Source: Curtobacterium sp. ER1/6
Lineage (GTDB): Bacteria > Actinomycetota > Actinomycetes > Actinomycetales > Microbacteriaceae
DNA: 55,827 nt
Assembly: GCF_001742745.1 (NCBI RefSeq)
Contig: NZ_MJAK01000013.1
Span: 1-55,827 of the forward strand
Direction: 5' to 3'
This document shows, one piece after another, positions 1 through 7,657 of the stretch; the stretch's first letter is position 1, and every line of letters starts with the position of its first letter. The translations under genes and the position numbers were made by a program. The notes below the pieces were generated by a model. The model searched no databases. It saw only the letters and a program-made list of their open reading frames with translations, and was not told the DNA's origin.

Positions 1-24
1 GGGCCCGCCACGGGCCTCCCGTCC
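1..24. terminator. Right arm of an intergenic hairpin cut by the window edge
   Basis: The first bases read CCGCCACGGGCCTCCCGTCC, which is the right arm of the hairpin seen complete at 41921-41964. The left arm should lie just outside the window. It abuts the MarR stop codon (26-28), so it is probably that gene's terminator. It carries one copy of the 11-mer GGACGGGAGGC (reverse strand, 14-24). Confidence 0.6.
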
Positions 25-25
25 G

Positions 26-487
26 TCATTCGGTGGCGTCCGTCGGCGGCTGGTCGCGCAGGGCGGCGACCATCCCGCGGAGCAGGCGGAAGGCCGCTGC
101 GCGGCCCGCCTCGTCGAGGTCCCGGGTCATCCGCAGCTCGACCTCGCGGACGGCGGCACTCGCCTGCTCGCGCTGCCGTCGGCCGGCGTCGGTGAGGGTC
201 GTCGGCAGGACGCGGCCCGAGGTCGCGGTGGCCGGACGGCTGACGATGCCGTCACGTTCGAGCTGCTGCAGGAGCGTGTTCATCGACTGCCGGGTCACGA
301 AGGTGCCCCGGGCCAGCTCGGAGTTGGACAGACCGGGACGCTGCGCGAGGAGTTCCAGGCACGAGTAGTGCGTGATCGTCATGCCGAGCGGACGGAGGGC
401 GTCCTCCATCGCGAGCCGCAGGGCGCTCGCGGCCTCCTTGAGGACGTAGCCGACCGAGCTGTCCAGGTCGATCCGCTCTTGACGCAT
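26..487 (-). CDS. MarR-family transcriptional regulator
   Basis: A 153-residue winged-helix regulator of normal MarR length. The DNA-binding part is visible in the middle: SNSELARGTFVTRQSMNTLL is the helix-turn-helix with its recognition helix, followed by a basic wing (SRPATATSGRVLPTTLT). I chose the ATG at 487 (MRQERIDL) because residues upstream in the open frame have no regulator-like sequence and run through the operators. It is transcribed away from the VOC gene at 549. Two near-identical palindromes at 487-502 and 514-529 fill the shared intergenic region, so it very likely represses itself and the VOC gene. The ligand is unknown. The family commonly responds to phenolics, oxidants or antibiotics. 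Confidence 0.88.
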   Translation of the reverse strand: MRQERIDLDSSVGYVLKEAASALRLAMEDALRPLGMTITHYSCLELLAQRPGLSNSELARGTFVTRQSMNTLLQQLERDGIVSRPATATSGRVLPTTLTDAGRRQREQASAAVREVELRMTRDLDEAGRAAAFRLLRGMVAALRDQPPTDATE

Positions 488-529
488 GTCAGGATTCTGA
501 CACATACTCCTCGTGTCAGGCATCTGACA
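487..529. promoter_or_regulatory. Twin MarR operators
   Basis: Two palindromes lie between the divergent genes: TGTCAG-GATT-CTGACA at 487-502 and TGTCAG-GCAT-CTGACA at 514-529 (extendable by one pair). Centres are 27 bp apart. The first overlaps the start codon of the marR gene and the second sits just before the VOC ribosome site. This is the expected arrangement for autorepression plus control of the neighbour; binding itself is inferred. Confidence 0.8.
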
Positions 530-548
530 CCGAATGAAGGAGCACACC

Positions 549-914
549 ATGCCCGCCACCGGGATCGACTTCACCTCGCTGCAGGTCCGTGACCTCGACG
601 CCTCGCAGGCGTTCTACGAGCGGTACCTCGGACTCGTCCGGTCCCCCGCCGGCCCGCCGCACGCCGTCGTCTTCCAGACCGAGCCGATCGCGTTCGCGCT
701 CCGCGACCTCGTGCCCGGGACCGACCTGACCGCCGGGCAGCCGGCGCTCGGCGTCGCGCTCTGGTTCCACGCGACCGACGTCCAGGCGGTCCACGACGCA
801 CTCGTGGCGGACGGCCACACGATCGTCACCGAGCCGTTCGACGGGCCCTTCGGCCGCACGTTCACGTTCGCCGACCCGGACGGCTACCCGGTGACGCTGC
901 ACGACCGGCGCTGA
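549..914 (+). CDS. VOC family (glyoxalase/bleomycin-resistance fold) protein
   Basis: A 121-residue single VOC domain. The typical beta-alpha-beta units are visible: FTSLQVRDLDASQAFYERYL at the start and FADPDGYPVTLHD at the end, the latter being the usual C-terminal metal-ligand strand. The start is fixed by AAGGAG at 537-542, six bases before the ATG. It is the likely target of the divergent MarR regulator through the twin operators. The family includes glyoxalases, extradiol dioxygenases and antibiotic-binding proteins. Nothing in the sequence picks one, though MarR control suggests a role in detoxifying a small molecule. Confidence 0.82.
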   Translation: MPATGIDFTSLQVRDLDASQAFYERYLGLVRSPAGPPHAVVFQTEPIAFALRDLVPGTDLTAGQPALGVALWFHATDVQAVHDALVADGHTIVTEPFDGPFGRTFTFADPDGYPVTLHDRR

Positions 915-955
915 ACGGCGTCCCCTCGCAGGCGCACATCGGTAACGTCGGCGGC

Positions 956-2038
956 ATGTCGACCCCATCGGAGACCGCGCCCGCGGACCAGGACGCCCTC
1001 CCGACCGAGCAACGGACGGCCGCCGTCGTCTACAACCCGGTCAAGGTGCACCTGGAGACCCTGAAGAGCACCGTCGCGAAGCACGAGCAGGAGGCCGGCT
1101 GGGCCGAGACGCTCTGGTTCGAGACCTCGGAGGAGGACCCGGGCGGCGGGATGGCCGAGGCCGCGCTCGAGGCCGGGGCCGACGTCGTCGCTGCGGCCGG
1201 AGGCGACGGCACCGTCCGCGCGGTCGCCGAGGTCGTGCACGGCTCCGGCGCCACGCTCGCCCTGCTGCCGAGCGGCACGGGCAACCTGCTCGCGCGCAAC
1301 ATCCCCGCGCCGATCGACGACCTGGGCGCGAGCGTCCGGACGATCTTCCGCGGCGAGGACCGGGCGATCGACTTCGGTGAGCTCGAGATCGAGCGTGCGG
1401 CCGGCGACCGCGAGCAGCACGGCTTCCTCGTGATGGCCGGCCTCGGGCTCGACGCCCGGATGCTGGCGAACACCAAGCCGGAGCTCAAGAAGAAGGTCGG
1501 CTGGCTCGCCTACGTCGACTCGCTGGTCCGGTCCCTCCGCGACGCCGACGCGTTCGAGTTCAAGTACAAGCTCGACGGTGAGAGCAACCAGTCCGTCCGC
1601 GCGCACTCCCTGATCGTCGGCAACTGCGGCATGCTGCAGGCCGGTGCGACCCTGCTGCCCGACGCCGAGATCGACGACGGCGTGTTCGACATCGTCGTGA
1701 TGCGGCCGCGCGGCTTCTTTGGCTGGGTGCGGATCGCCGCCCGCATGCTCTGGGAGAACGCGATCCTGCGCTCGTTCCGCCGCTCGAAGATGGGCCAGAC
1801 CGCGGTCGGCAAGCGCATCACCACCGCCGCTCGCGAGGAACGCCCGCTGCGCTACATCCGCGGCCAGGAGTTCGTCGCACGCCTGGAGCGGCCGGACGAG
1901 TTCGAGATCGACGGCGACCCCGTGGGCGAGGTCGTCGCGTTCCGGGCACGGATCGACGCCGGCGGTCTGACCGTGCGCGTCGCCGGCCCCGACGACCAGA
2001 CGCGGGCGACGCGCCGGGTCGAGGCCGAGCACAGCTGA
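956..2038 (+). CDS. Diacylglycerol/lipid kinase family protein (DagK/LCB5 fold)
   Basis: A 360-residue cytoplasmic lipid kinase. It carries the nucleotide-binding GGDGT at residues 82-86 and PSGTGNLLARN from about 105, the two hallmark motifs of the DAGK catalytic domain. A C-terminal beta domain ends with EFEIDGDPVG, also typical. Members phosphorylate diacylglycerol or related lipids, recycling phospholipid head-group turnover products. The substrate here is not determined. The ATG at 956 is preceded by TAACGT at 943-948 with a 7-base spacer, the leaderless pattern seen at many genes here. A long perfect hairpin follows the gene at 2058-2117. Confidence 0.9.
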   Translation: MSTPSETAPADQDALPTEQRTAAVVYNPVKVHLETLKSTVAKHEQEAGWAETLWFETSEEDPGGGMAEAALEAGADVVAAAGGDGTVRAVAEVVHGSGATLALLPSGTGNLLARNIPAPIDDLGASVRTIFRGEDRAIDFGELEIERAAGDREQHGFLVMAGLGLDARMLANTKPELKKKVGWLAYVDSLVRSLRDADAFEFKYKLDGESNQSVRAHSLIVGNCGMLQAGATLLPDAEIDDGVFDIVVMRPRGFFGWVRIAARMLWENAILRSFRRSKMGQTAVGKRITTAAREERPLRYIRGQEFVARLERPDEFEIDGDPVGEVVAFRARIDAGGLTVRVAGPDDQTRATRRVEAEHS

Positions 2039-2057
2039 GTCGTCCCTTCCTCGCAAC

Positions 2058-2117
2058 ACGCAACGAAGGCGGTTCCTCGCAGCGTCATCCCGCTGCGAGG
2101 AACCGCCTTCGTTGCGT
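2058..2117. terminator. Perfect 27-bp hairpin between convergent genes
   Basis: Left arm 2058-2084 and right arm 2091-2117 are exact reverse complements (27 bp) around the 6-base loop TCATCC. It lies between the 3' ends of the lipid kinase (plus) and pheA (minus), so it can serve both as a terminator. The stem is far longer than an ordinary rho-independent terminator and lacks a clear T tract. Confidence 0.85.
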
Positions 2118-2150
2118 TCTGCGGAACGTGCGCCAGAAGTCGGGCGGGCG

Positions 2151-3107
2151 TCAGGCCGGGTCGGGCTCGCCGGAGACGATCGCCCGGAGCCAGTCGCGCG
2201 CCTCGACGAACGCCTCGTCCGAGTAGCGCGCGGAGACCTCGGGGCGGAAGCCGTCGGCCCGCGGGTACGAGCCGAGGAACGTCACGCGCGGGCTGAAGCG
2301 CCGGAGGCCCAGCAGTGCGTCGGCCACCCGCTCGTCCCGCACGTGCCCGTCGAGGTCGATGACGAAGCGGTAGCGGCCGAGCTCGTCACCGATCGGGCGC
2401 GACGACAGCAGTCCCATGTTGATGCCCCGGGTCGCGAACTGCTCGAGCATGTCGACCAGTGCGCCGGGGTGTTCGCTCGGCAGCTCGACGATGACGCTCG
2501 TCTTGTCCGCGCCCGTGCGCTCCGGGATCGCGAGCGTGCGGGACACGAGCACGAAGCGGGTCACGGCCGAGGCGTTGTCCCCGATCGACGACGCGAGCAC
2601 CGCCAGGTCGTGGTGGTCGGTGATGCCCGGCGGGGCGACCGCGGCATCGGCGACGGGGTGCTCGTCGAGGAGCGCGGTCGCGGCCGCGACGTTCGACGAC
2701 GCCGGGATGTGCCCGTGCCCGCGGAGGTTCCGCTCGAGCCACCGGTGCGTCTGCGCGTACGCCACGGGGTGCGCGTTCACGGTCCGGACGTCGGCGAGCG
2801 CGGTGCCGTGCCGGGCGACCAGCACGAAGTCCACCGGCACGAGGTACTCGCCCACGATCCGCACGCCGGGGATCCGGGCGAGGGCGTCCTGGGTCGCGCT
2901 GACCCCGCCGTCGACGCTGTTCTCGATCGCGATCACCGCACCGACCGAGCGGCCGCTCACGACGTCGTCGAGCGCCTCGCCGACGTTGTTGACGCTGCGC
3001 CACGGCTTGCCGGCCGCTGCCTCGACGAGCTTGAGCGCCGCCTCGGTGAAGGTGCCGGCGGGTCCGAGGTAGGAGTACGTGTCGGACGGCGTGGCACGGT
3101 CGGTCAT
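2151..3107 (-). CDS. pheA: Prephenate dehydratase
   Basis: A 318-residue monofunctional enzyme converting prephenate to phenylpyruvate in phenylalanine biosynthesis. The catalytic domain shows LGPAGTF (14-20), IAIENSVDGG (59-68) and the TRF motif (183-185). The ACT regulatory domain follows from about residue 202, with SRPIG near 236-240 at the phenylalanine-binding site, so feedback inhibition is expected. The ATG at 3107 follows TAGGCT by six bases (minus strand). The TAG of that box is the stop codon of the upstream MarR-GNAT gene, only 9 bases away. It is last in a run of four minus-strand genes beginning with the molybdopterin oxidoreductase. Confidence 0.95.
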   Translation of the reverse strand: MTDRATPSDTYSYLGPAGTFTEAALKLVEAAAGKPWRSVNNVGEALDDVVSGRSVGAVIAIENSVDGGVSATQDALARIPGVRIVGEYLVPVDFVLVARHGTALADVRTVNAHPVAYAQTHRWLERNLRGHGHIPASSNVAAATALLDEHPVADAAVAPPGITDHHDLAVLASSIGDNASAVTRFVLVSRTLAIPERTGADKTSVIVELPSEHPGALVDMLEQFATRGINMGLLSSRPIGDELGRYRFVIDLDGHVRDERVADALLGLRRFSPRVTFLGSYPRADGFRPEVSARYSDEAFVEARDWLRAIVSGEPDPA

Positions 3108-3116
3108 GCGCCGAGC

Positions 3117-4214
3117 CTACTGGTGTACCAGCGCTCCACCCGGTGCGGGTCGGAAGCGCACGAGCATGGTGTCCGAGTCGCCGTTCCGCCCGACGGTCCG
3201 GAAGCCGACGCGCTCGTAGAGGATGCGCGCGCCGGTGTTGCCGTCCTCGACGCTGAGGCTCACGCCGGCCCAGTCCGCCGTCCGCCCCGCGGCGAGCAGA
3301 CGGGTCAGCAGCGCGCTGCCGATCCCGCGGCCCCGCCCGCGCGGTTCGACGGCGAGCGTCAGCTCCGGGACGTCCTCGGACACGAAGCCGTAGCCCTGGT
3401 CGTCGGCGGGCAGGAAGCGCACCCAGGCGACCCCGACCGGTCCGTCGCCGTCCACCGCGACGACGCCGTGGTCGCGGGACGGGTCGAAGTCGGCGAAGTA
3501 GTGGGCGAAGTCCGGACGGTCGAGCTCGGCGTCGGTGAAGGTCGGCGCCTGCCAGTTCATCGCGGCGAGTGTCGCGTGCCGCAGCAGCGCGGTGTCGCTG
3601 GCGGTCACCTCGCGGAACAGCACCCCCGTCGGGTCCGCCGCGGCGCCGCCCGCCGACCCGGCACCGGCGGCCCCGGCCTCCGCACCCGTCAGCCGTGCCT
3701 CGCACAGCGCCGGGTCGTCCTCCTCCCGCGGGTAGGTGAGCGCGGCGAAGCGCCCCTCGGGGTCGAGTCGCTCGAGCAGCGCACGGGTGATGCCGTCGAG
3801 CTGCCCGACCTGGTCGTCGTCGAGCGCGTCGATGACGAAGCGGCGAGCGGTGCGGACGTGGTCCGGTGCCGCGGCGACGATGGCGTCGTACCCGGCGTCG
3901 GTCAGCCGGACGTCGGTGGCGCGGCGGTCGTCCACGGACGGGCAGCGCGTGACGAGCCCACGCTTCTCGAGGCGCGACACCACGTGCGACAGCCGCGGCA
4001 GGGACGCGTTCGTGGCGGCGGCGAGCGCCGACATCCGCAGGGTCCGCCCGTCCGTCTCGGACAGCATGGCGACCACCATGTAGTCGAAGTGCGTGAGGTC
4101 GGCGTCGCGCTGCAGCTGCTGGTCGAGTGCCGCGGGCAGGAGCTCCATGACGGCGACGAGCTTCATCCACGCCCGCAGTTGGTCGCGGGTGAGCCACAGC
4201 GTCTCGTCGGTCAT
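3117..4214 (-). CDS. MarR-type regulator fused to a GNAT acetyltransferase
   Basis: A 365-residue two-domain protein. Residues about 35-110 form a MarR winged helix (recognition helix near NASLPRLSHVVSRLEKRGLV, wing with DDRRATDVRLT). An Ala/Gly-rich linker (about 175-195) joins it to a GNAT domain (198-360) with the acetyl-CoA motif RGRGRGIGSALL at 292-303. Such fusions are known; the natural reading is a regulator whose output or ligand is tied to acetylation, but neither DNA target nor acetyl acceptor can be read here. The start ATG follows TAGCAT by six bases on the minus strand, and that TAG is the stop codon of the preceding membrane-protein gene. Confidence 0.88.
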   Translation of the reverse strand: MTDETLWLTRDQLRAWMKLVAVMELLPAALDQQLQRDADLTHFDYMVVAMLSETDGRTLRMSALAAATNASLPRLSHVVSRLEKRGLVTRCPSVDDRRATDVRLTDAGYDAIVAAAPDHVRTARRFVIDALDDDQVGQLDGITRALLERLDPEGRFAALTYPREEDDPALCEARLTGAEAGAAGAGSAGGAAADPTGVLFREVTASDTALLRHATLAAMNWQAPTFTDAELDRPDFAHYFADFDPSRDHGVVAVDGDGPVGVAWVRFLPADDQGYGFVSEDVPELTLAVEPRGRGRGIGSALLTRLLAAGRTADWAGVSLSVEDGNTGARILYERVGFRTVGRNGDSDTMLVRFRPAPGGALVHQ

Positions 4215-4223
4215 GCGCTCATG

Positions 4224-4679
4224 CTACCCATTGGTTGTCGCTGCAACCAGTGGTCGAGGGGACCGCCGGGCGCGGACCACACCGACGACGAGGGCGACGA
4301 CCACCACGGCGAGCAGCACCCCCTCGACCACGAGCAGTCGCGTCGTGTAGTCGAACGGCAGCACGGTGGGGTTCTTCTGCCCGTGGTGCTTGGCGGCGAT
4401 CTCGGGCAGGACGACGAGCGCGAGCACGCTCCCGAGCACCACGGCGGCCTGCACGACGACCAGGACACCCACGCCGAGCCGCCGCCCCGTCCGGCGCAGC
4501 AGGAGCCCGACGGCGACGACGAACGGCGAGAGCACCGCGTCGTGCAGCACGACCGCGGCGAGCAGCCACGTCGCCAGCCCCCCGATGCGGTTCGGTCGGA
4601 CGGTCGTGACGAGCACGTACGCGCCGAACGCCATGACGAGCACGCCCAGCACGACGAGCACGATCCTCGTGGCCCTCAT
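4224..4679 (-). CDS. Four-helix membrane protein linked to the molybdopterin oxidoreductase
   Basis: A 151-residue protein with about four hydrophobic segments (residues about 5-25, 35-60, 72-92 and 112-136) and short loops, one containing AAKHHGQKNP. I do not recognise a named family. The ATG at 4679 overlaps the stop of the oxidoreductase by four bases (ATGA), so the two are probably translationally coupled. This suggests an accessory or electron-transfer partner in the membrane; the paired His in the loop could bind metal or heme, but that is only a guess. The reading frame continues open upstream, where the frame is a shadow of the oxidoreductase. Confidence 0.8.
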   Translation of the reverse strand: MRATRIVLVVLGVLVMAFGAYVLVTTVRPNRIGGLATWLLAAVVLHDAVLSPFVVAVGLLLRRTGRRLGVGVLVVVQAAVVLGSVLALVVLPEIAAKHHGQKNPTVLPFDYTTRLLVVEGVLLAVVVVALVVGVVRARRSPRPLVAATTNG

Positions 4680-6145
4680 CGGATCACCTCGATCTTCCCG
4701 ATCCACTTCGTCTGCAGCACGCCGGGCCGTCCGGGCGCGATCACCCGGGCGGGGAACCCGTGGTCCAGGTCGAGCGTCTGCCCGTTCACCTCGAGCGCCA
4801 GGAGCGTCGTCGGGTCGGCGACGTACTCCGCACCCATCTCGGTCACGCGGTAGCCGCCGCTCTGCTCGAGGCTCGTGATCCGCACCGGCGTCTCCGGCTC
4901 CGCCTGCACCGAGGCGAGCAGGTCGCGCATCCGGACGCCCCGCCACGAGGCCGTCTGGCTCCAACCCTCGACACACGAGATCGGCAGGTCGGCGGTCGCG
5001 GTCCCGAGGGCGACGAGCTCGGCGCGGGAGAACGTCCGCGTGACGTCCTTCCCGACGACGGTGAGCGTCCAGTCGGCGGCCGTGGCGGTCGCGAGGACCC
5101 CGGCGGCGCGCGCGGTCCGGTTCACCGGGAGGGTCTGGGGACCGACGTGCCGCTGCCGCGCCCCGAACACGTTGAGCGGTTCGAGCAGCCGGTTCGACTG
5201 CCCCGCAGTCAGGGCGACGACCCCGACGGTCGCGGCGGTGACGGCCGCCACGAAGCCGCGTCGGGCGATCCGCTGGCGCGGCCCGCTGGTCGCGGGCTCC
5301 GCCTGCTCCGGCCGGGAGGCACGCCCCGCCCCCGTCCCGCCGGTACCGTCCGCGAGCCTCGGCTCCGCGGACCGATTCGCGGTCTCGGGACCGCGAACCT
5401 GTCCGCCAGGGCGAGTCTCGCGCTCGGGAGCGCCCGCCGGCGCAGCCGGCGCAGCCGGCGCAGCCGGCGCAGCCGACGCAGCCGACGCCGCCGGGCCGTC
5501 CACCCACCGGAGCAGGCGGCCGGTCAGGCCACGGGGGTACGAGCCGGCCGTCTGCGCGGCCGCGGCCCGCTCGCCCACCGCGGGGCGGGCCTCCCGGCCG
5601 TCCGGCAGCAGCTCGCTGCCCACCGTCGGGTCCGCGACGAACCGCCCCTCGGCGTCGTAGGCGTCCCGCGCCCGCCAGTAGCGCGTGATCACGGGCAGCT
5701 TCGACGCGATGTGCACGACGAGCGACCCGATGATGACGTACGCCATCGCGTTGTGGGTCTGCCGGAACGGGAACGGGAACGGGTACCACTGGTACGTGTT
5801 GAGCAGCCCGGTGCCGACCTGCACGATCGACGCCGACACGAGCACGGCGATCGACAGCCGCTCGAGCAGGTGGAGCACCCCGCGCACGGGCGGGACCTGC
5901 GCCAGCGCGGGCATGACGACGTTCAGCTTCGCGAGCAGCAGCGGGATGATCGCGATGCCCGCGGTGATGTGCAGGCCCTGTGTGAACTGGTACAGCTGCG
6001 CCGGACGCGTCGGGAAGCGCATCCCGGGCAGCGGGTCCTGCAGGAGGTGGCTGTAGACGCCGGTGCCGAAGCAGACGACGAACGCGATGCCGAGCAGCCG
6101 ACCCCAGACGACGGCCGACCGGGCGTTCCGGTTCGGGGACGCCAT
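4676..6145 (-). CDS. Membrane-anchored molybdopterin-dependent oxidoreductase with b561-like N-terminal domain
   Basis: A 489-residue fusion. Residues 1-160 hold four membrane helices (about 12-30, 55-74, 95-115, 133-152) with His59, His131 and His145 as candidate heme ligands, resembling a cytochrome b561/b-type module. A variable cytoplasmic linker (about 160-295) is rich in Ala/Pro. Then comes RIARRGFVAAVTAATVGV (292-309), a fifth helix preceded by twin arginines, and a sulfite-oxidase-type Mo domain with Cys391 in ISCVEGWSQ, the expected molybdenum ligand. The probable topology places the Mo domain outside the cell. I chose the ATG at 6145 because upstream residues are antisense to the glycosyltransferase gene. 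The substrate is unknown; sulfite, S-oxides and N-oxides are family options. Confidence 0.9.
   Translation of the reverse strand: MASPNRNARSAVVWGRLLGIAFVVCFGTGVYSHLLQDPLPGMRFPTRPAQLYQFTQGLHITAGIAIIPLLLAKLNVVMPALAQVPPVRGVLHLLERLSIAVLVSASIVQVGTGLLNTYQWYPFPFPFRQTHNAMAYVIIGSLVVHIASKLPVITRYWRARDAYDAEGRFVADPTVGSELLPDGREARPAVGERAAAAQTAGSYPRGLTGRLLRWVDGPAASAASAAPAAPAAPAAPAGAPERETRPGGQVRGPETANRSAEPRLADGTGGTGAGRASRPEQAEPATSGPRQRIARRGFVAAVTAATVGVVALTAGQSNRLLEPLNVFGARQRHVGPQTLPVNRTARAAGVLATATAADWTLTVVGKDVTRTFSRAELVALGTATADLPISCVEGWSQTASWRGVRMRDLLASVQAEPETPVRITSLEQSGGYRVTEMGAEYVADPTTLLALEVNGQTLDLDHGFPARVIAPGRPGVLQTKWIGKIEVIR
5310..5320 (+). repeat. Single copy of the GGCCGGGAGGC core repeat inside a CDS
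   Basis: Exact 11-mer. On the coding (minus) strand it encodes Ala-Ser-Arg-Pro in the linker of the molybdopterin oxidoreductase. Confidence 0.75.
5353..5420. repeat. 68-bp nested palindrome, copy C (inside the oxidoreductase linker)
   Basis: Geometry: CGAGCCTCG (5353-5361), 6-base spacer, CGGAC (5368-5372), 28-base centre, GTCCG (5401-5405), 6-base spacer, CGAGTCTCG (5412-5420). The centre holds a 9-bp hairpin TTCGCGGTC / GACCGCGAA (5376-5384 / 5389-5397). The same lengths recur exactly at 48980-49047 and 52718-52785. It is translated as part of the linker. Confidence 0.85.
5436..5489. repeat. Six-unit 9-bp tandem repeat
   Basis: Four exact copies of GCCGGCGCA (5436-5471) followed by two variants, GCCGACGCA and GCCGACGCC. 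On the minus strand it encodes the Ala/Pro/Ser run of the oxidoreductase linker (residues about 220-238). In-frame copy-number change would lengthen or shorten the linker. Confidence 0.9.
5589..5599 (-). repeat. Single copy of the GGCCGGGAGGC core repeat inside a CDS
   Basis: Exact 11-mer on the minus strand. It encodes Gly-Arg-Glu-Ala (residues 183-186) at the start of the oxidoreductase linker, a different frame from the copy at 5310. Confidence 0.75.
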
Positions 6146-6199
6146 GGTCGCCCGTGCGTCCAGCAGGACCCGTCGCACGATCGGTAGCCTCGGGGAACC

Positions 6200-7657
6200 A
6201 TGAGCAGACGACCGCGCGCCGCCTCCGTCCCGACGACCGCGGTCGTGTCGACCGTCCTGTCCGTCGTCGGCGTGGTGGCGCTGGCGGGCGTCATCGCCTT
6301 CGGCATCACGCATCTGGGGTTCCTCCGTGCCGGTCATCGTGCACCATTCGTTGCCTGGACGCTGATCGCTTGGGCGGTCTTCGCCGGGGCGGTCGTCGCG
6401 CTGCGCTTCGTGCCCCGTGGGTGGACGACCCGGATCGTCCTGGGCGGTGCGGTCGTGGTCGGGATCGCGGCGCTCGTCGGTCCGCCGAACACCAGCACCG
6501 ACTCTGCCCGGTACGCCTGGGACGGGATCGTACAGCACGCCGGTACATCACCGTACGCATACACACCGCAGTCGAACGCGCTCGCCGACCTGCGCCCGGA
6601 CTGGCTCTTCCCGGACAAGATCGACGGCACGTGCAAGCCCCTCGAACCGCGGATGCGCGGCCTCGGCGACGGTGCCGACGGGCACTGCGTGGCGATCAAC
6701 CGGCCCGACGTCACCACCATCTACCCGCCGATGGCACAGCTGTGGTTCGCCGGGGTCCGGGCGTTCGTGCCCGCGACCGCCCAGTACATGCCGTTCCAGG
6801 TCGCCGGGCTCCTCGTGTCGCTCGGCGTCACCGTCGGCCTGGTGATGGTGCTGCGCCGTCTCGGCCGTCCCACCTGGTGGGCCGCGCTCTGGGCGTGGTC
6901 GCCCCTGGTCGCGTCCGAGGCGGTCACGAACTCGCACGTCGACGTCGTCGGTGCCGCACTCGCCACCGCGGGCGTCGTGCTCGTCGCCTTCGGCCGGCCG
7001 GTCTGGGGCGGGATCGCCCTCGGGGCGGCGACCGCGACGAAGCTCATCCCCGCGATCGTGTACCCACCCCTCCTGAACCGGTGGCGGCACTGGTGGGCGG
7101 TCCCGGTCGGCATCGGCGTCTTCGCCCTGCTCTACGTCCCCTACGTGATCAGCACCGGCCCGAAGGTGCTCGGGTACCTGCCGGGGTACCTGTCCGAGGA
7201 GGGCTACGAGGACGGCTCCCGGTTCGCCCTCGTGTCGTCCGTCGTCACGGGCGACGCGGCGACCGTCGTCGTCGGGCTGATCGTGCTCCTCGCCGCCCTG
7301 GTGTCCTGGCGCCTGGCGGACCCGGCCCGCCCCTGGTCCGCCGAGGTGTTCATGATCGGCGTGACGTTCCTCGCCGTCACCCCGCGCTACCCCTGGTACG
7401 CGCTGCTCCTCATCCCGTTCGTCGTGCTCTCCGGCCGGTGGGAGTGGATGGCCCTGAACCTCGCGATCGCCCTGCGCGGGGTGTGGCCGTCGGCGCCGGC
7501 CTTCCGCTGGTGGCTCCTGGCCGCGGTGCTCGTCATCCTCGTGGTCACGCTCGTCCGCACCCGCCGCGACGACTGGCTCCGGTGGGGACGGCGACTCGAC
7601 CCCCGCGGGTGGCGGTCCGTGGACCCCCGCAGCCGCGACCGCGTCGACGCGGGGTAG
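6200..7657 (+). CDS. GT-C type membrane glycosyltransferase (GT87-like)
   Basis: A 485-residue polytopic protein with about ten or more membrane helices. The first outer loop carries TSTDSARYAWDGIVQHAG, the acidic loop position typical of lipid-linked sugar transferases. A later EAVTNSHVDVVGAALA and ATKLIPAIVYPPLL match the GT87/mannosyltransferase pattern. These enzymes use polyprenyl-phosphate sugars at the outer face of the membrane, for example in lipoglycan or protein glycosylation; the acceptor is unknown. It starts 54 bases from the divergent oxidoreductase, with TAGCCT at 6185-6190. moaA begins 10 bases after its stop, so the two may be co-transcribed, although moaA also has its own candidate promoter. 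Confidence 0.85.
   Translation: MSRRPRAASVPTTAVVSTVLSVVGVVALAGVIAFGITHLGFLRAGHRAPFVAWTLIAWAVFAGAVVALRFVPRGWTTRIVLGGAVVVGIAALVGPPNTSTDSARYAWDGIVQHAGTSPYAYTPQSNALADLRPDWLFPDKIDGTCKPLEPRMRGLGDGADGHCVAINRPDVTTIYPPMAQLWFAGVRAFVPATAQYMPFQVAGLLVSLGVTVGLVMVLRRLGRPTWWAALWAWSPLVASEAVTNSHVDVVGAALATAGVVLVAFGRPVWGGIALGAATATKLIPAIVYPPLLNRWRHWWAVPVGIGVFALLYVPYVISTGPKVLGYLPGYLSEEGYEDGSRFALVSSVVTGDAATVVVGLIVLLAALVSWRLADPARPWSAEVFMIGVTFLAVTPRYPWYALLLIPFVVLSGRWEWMALNLAIALRGVWPSAPAFRWWLLAAVLVILVVTLVRTRRDDWLRWGRRLDPRGWRSVDPRSRDRVDAG

Noticed and set aside
2112..4853. A 913-codon open frame on the plus strand
   Set aside because: It runs antisense to pheA, MarR-GNAT and the membrane-protein gene, all with clear family motifs, and its own sequence is Arg/Asp-rich shadow translation.
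4866..4874. Another CGAGGCTCG as a possible fourth 68-bp element
   Set aside because: No CGGAC follows at the required spacing and no second arm exists; it is ordinary coding sequence (Ser-Leu-Glu).
6146..6538. N-terminal extension of the oxidoreductase to 620 residues
   Set aside because: The extra residues are antisense to the glycosyltransferase and are not membrane- or enzyme-like; the ATG at 6145 gives the expected protein.
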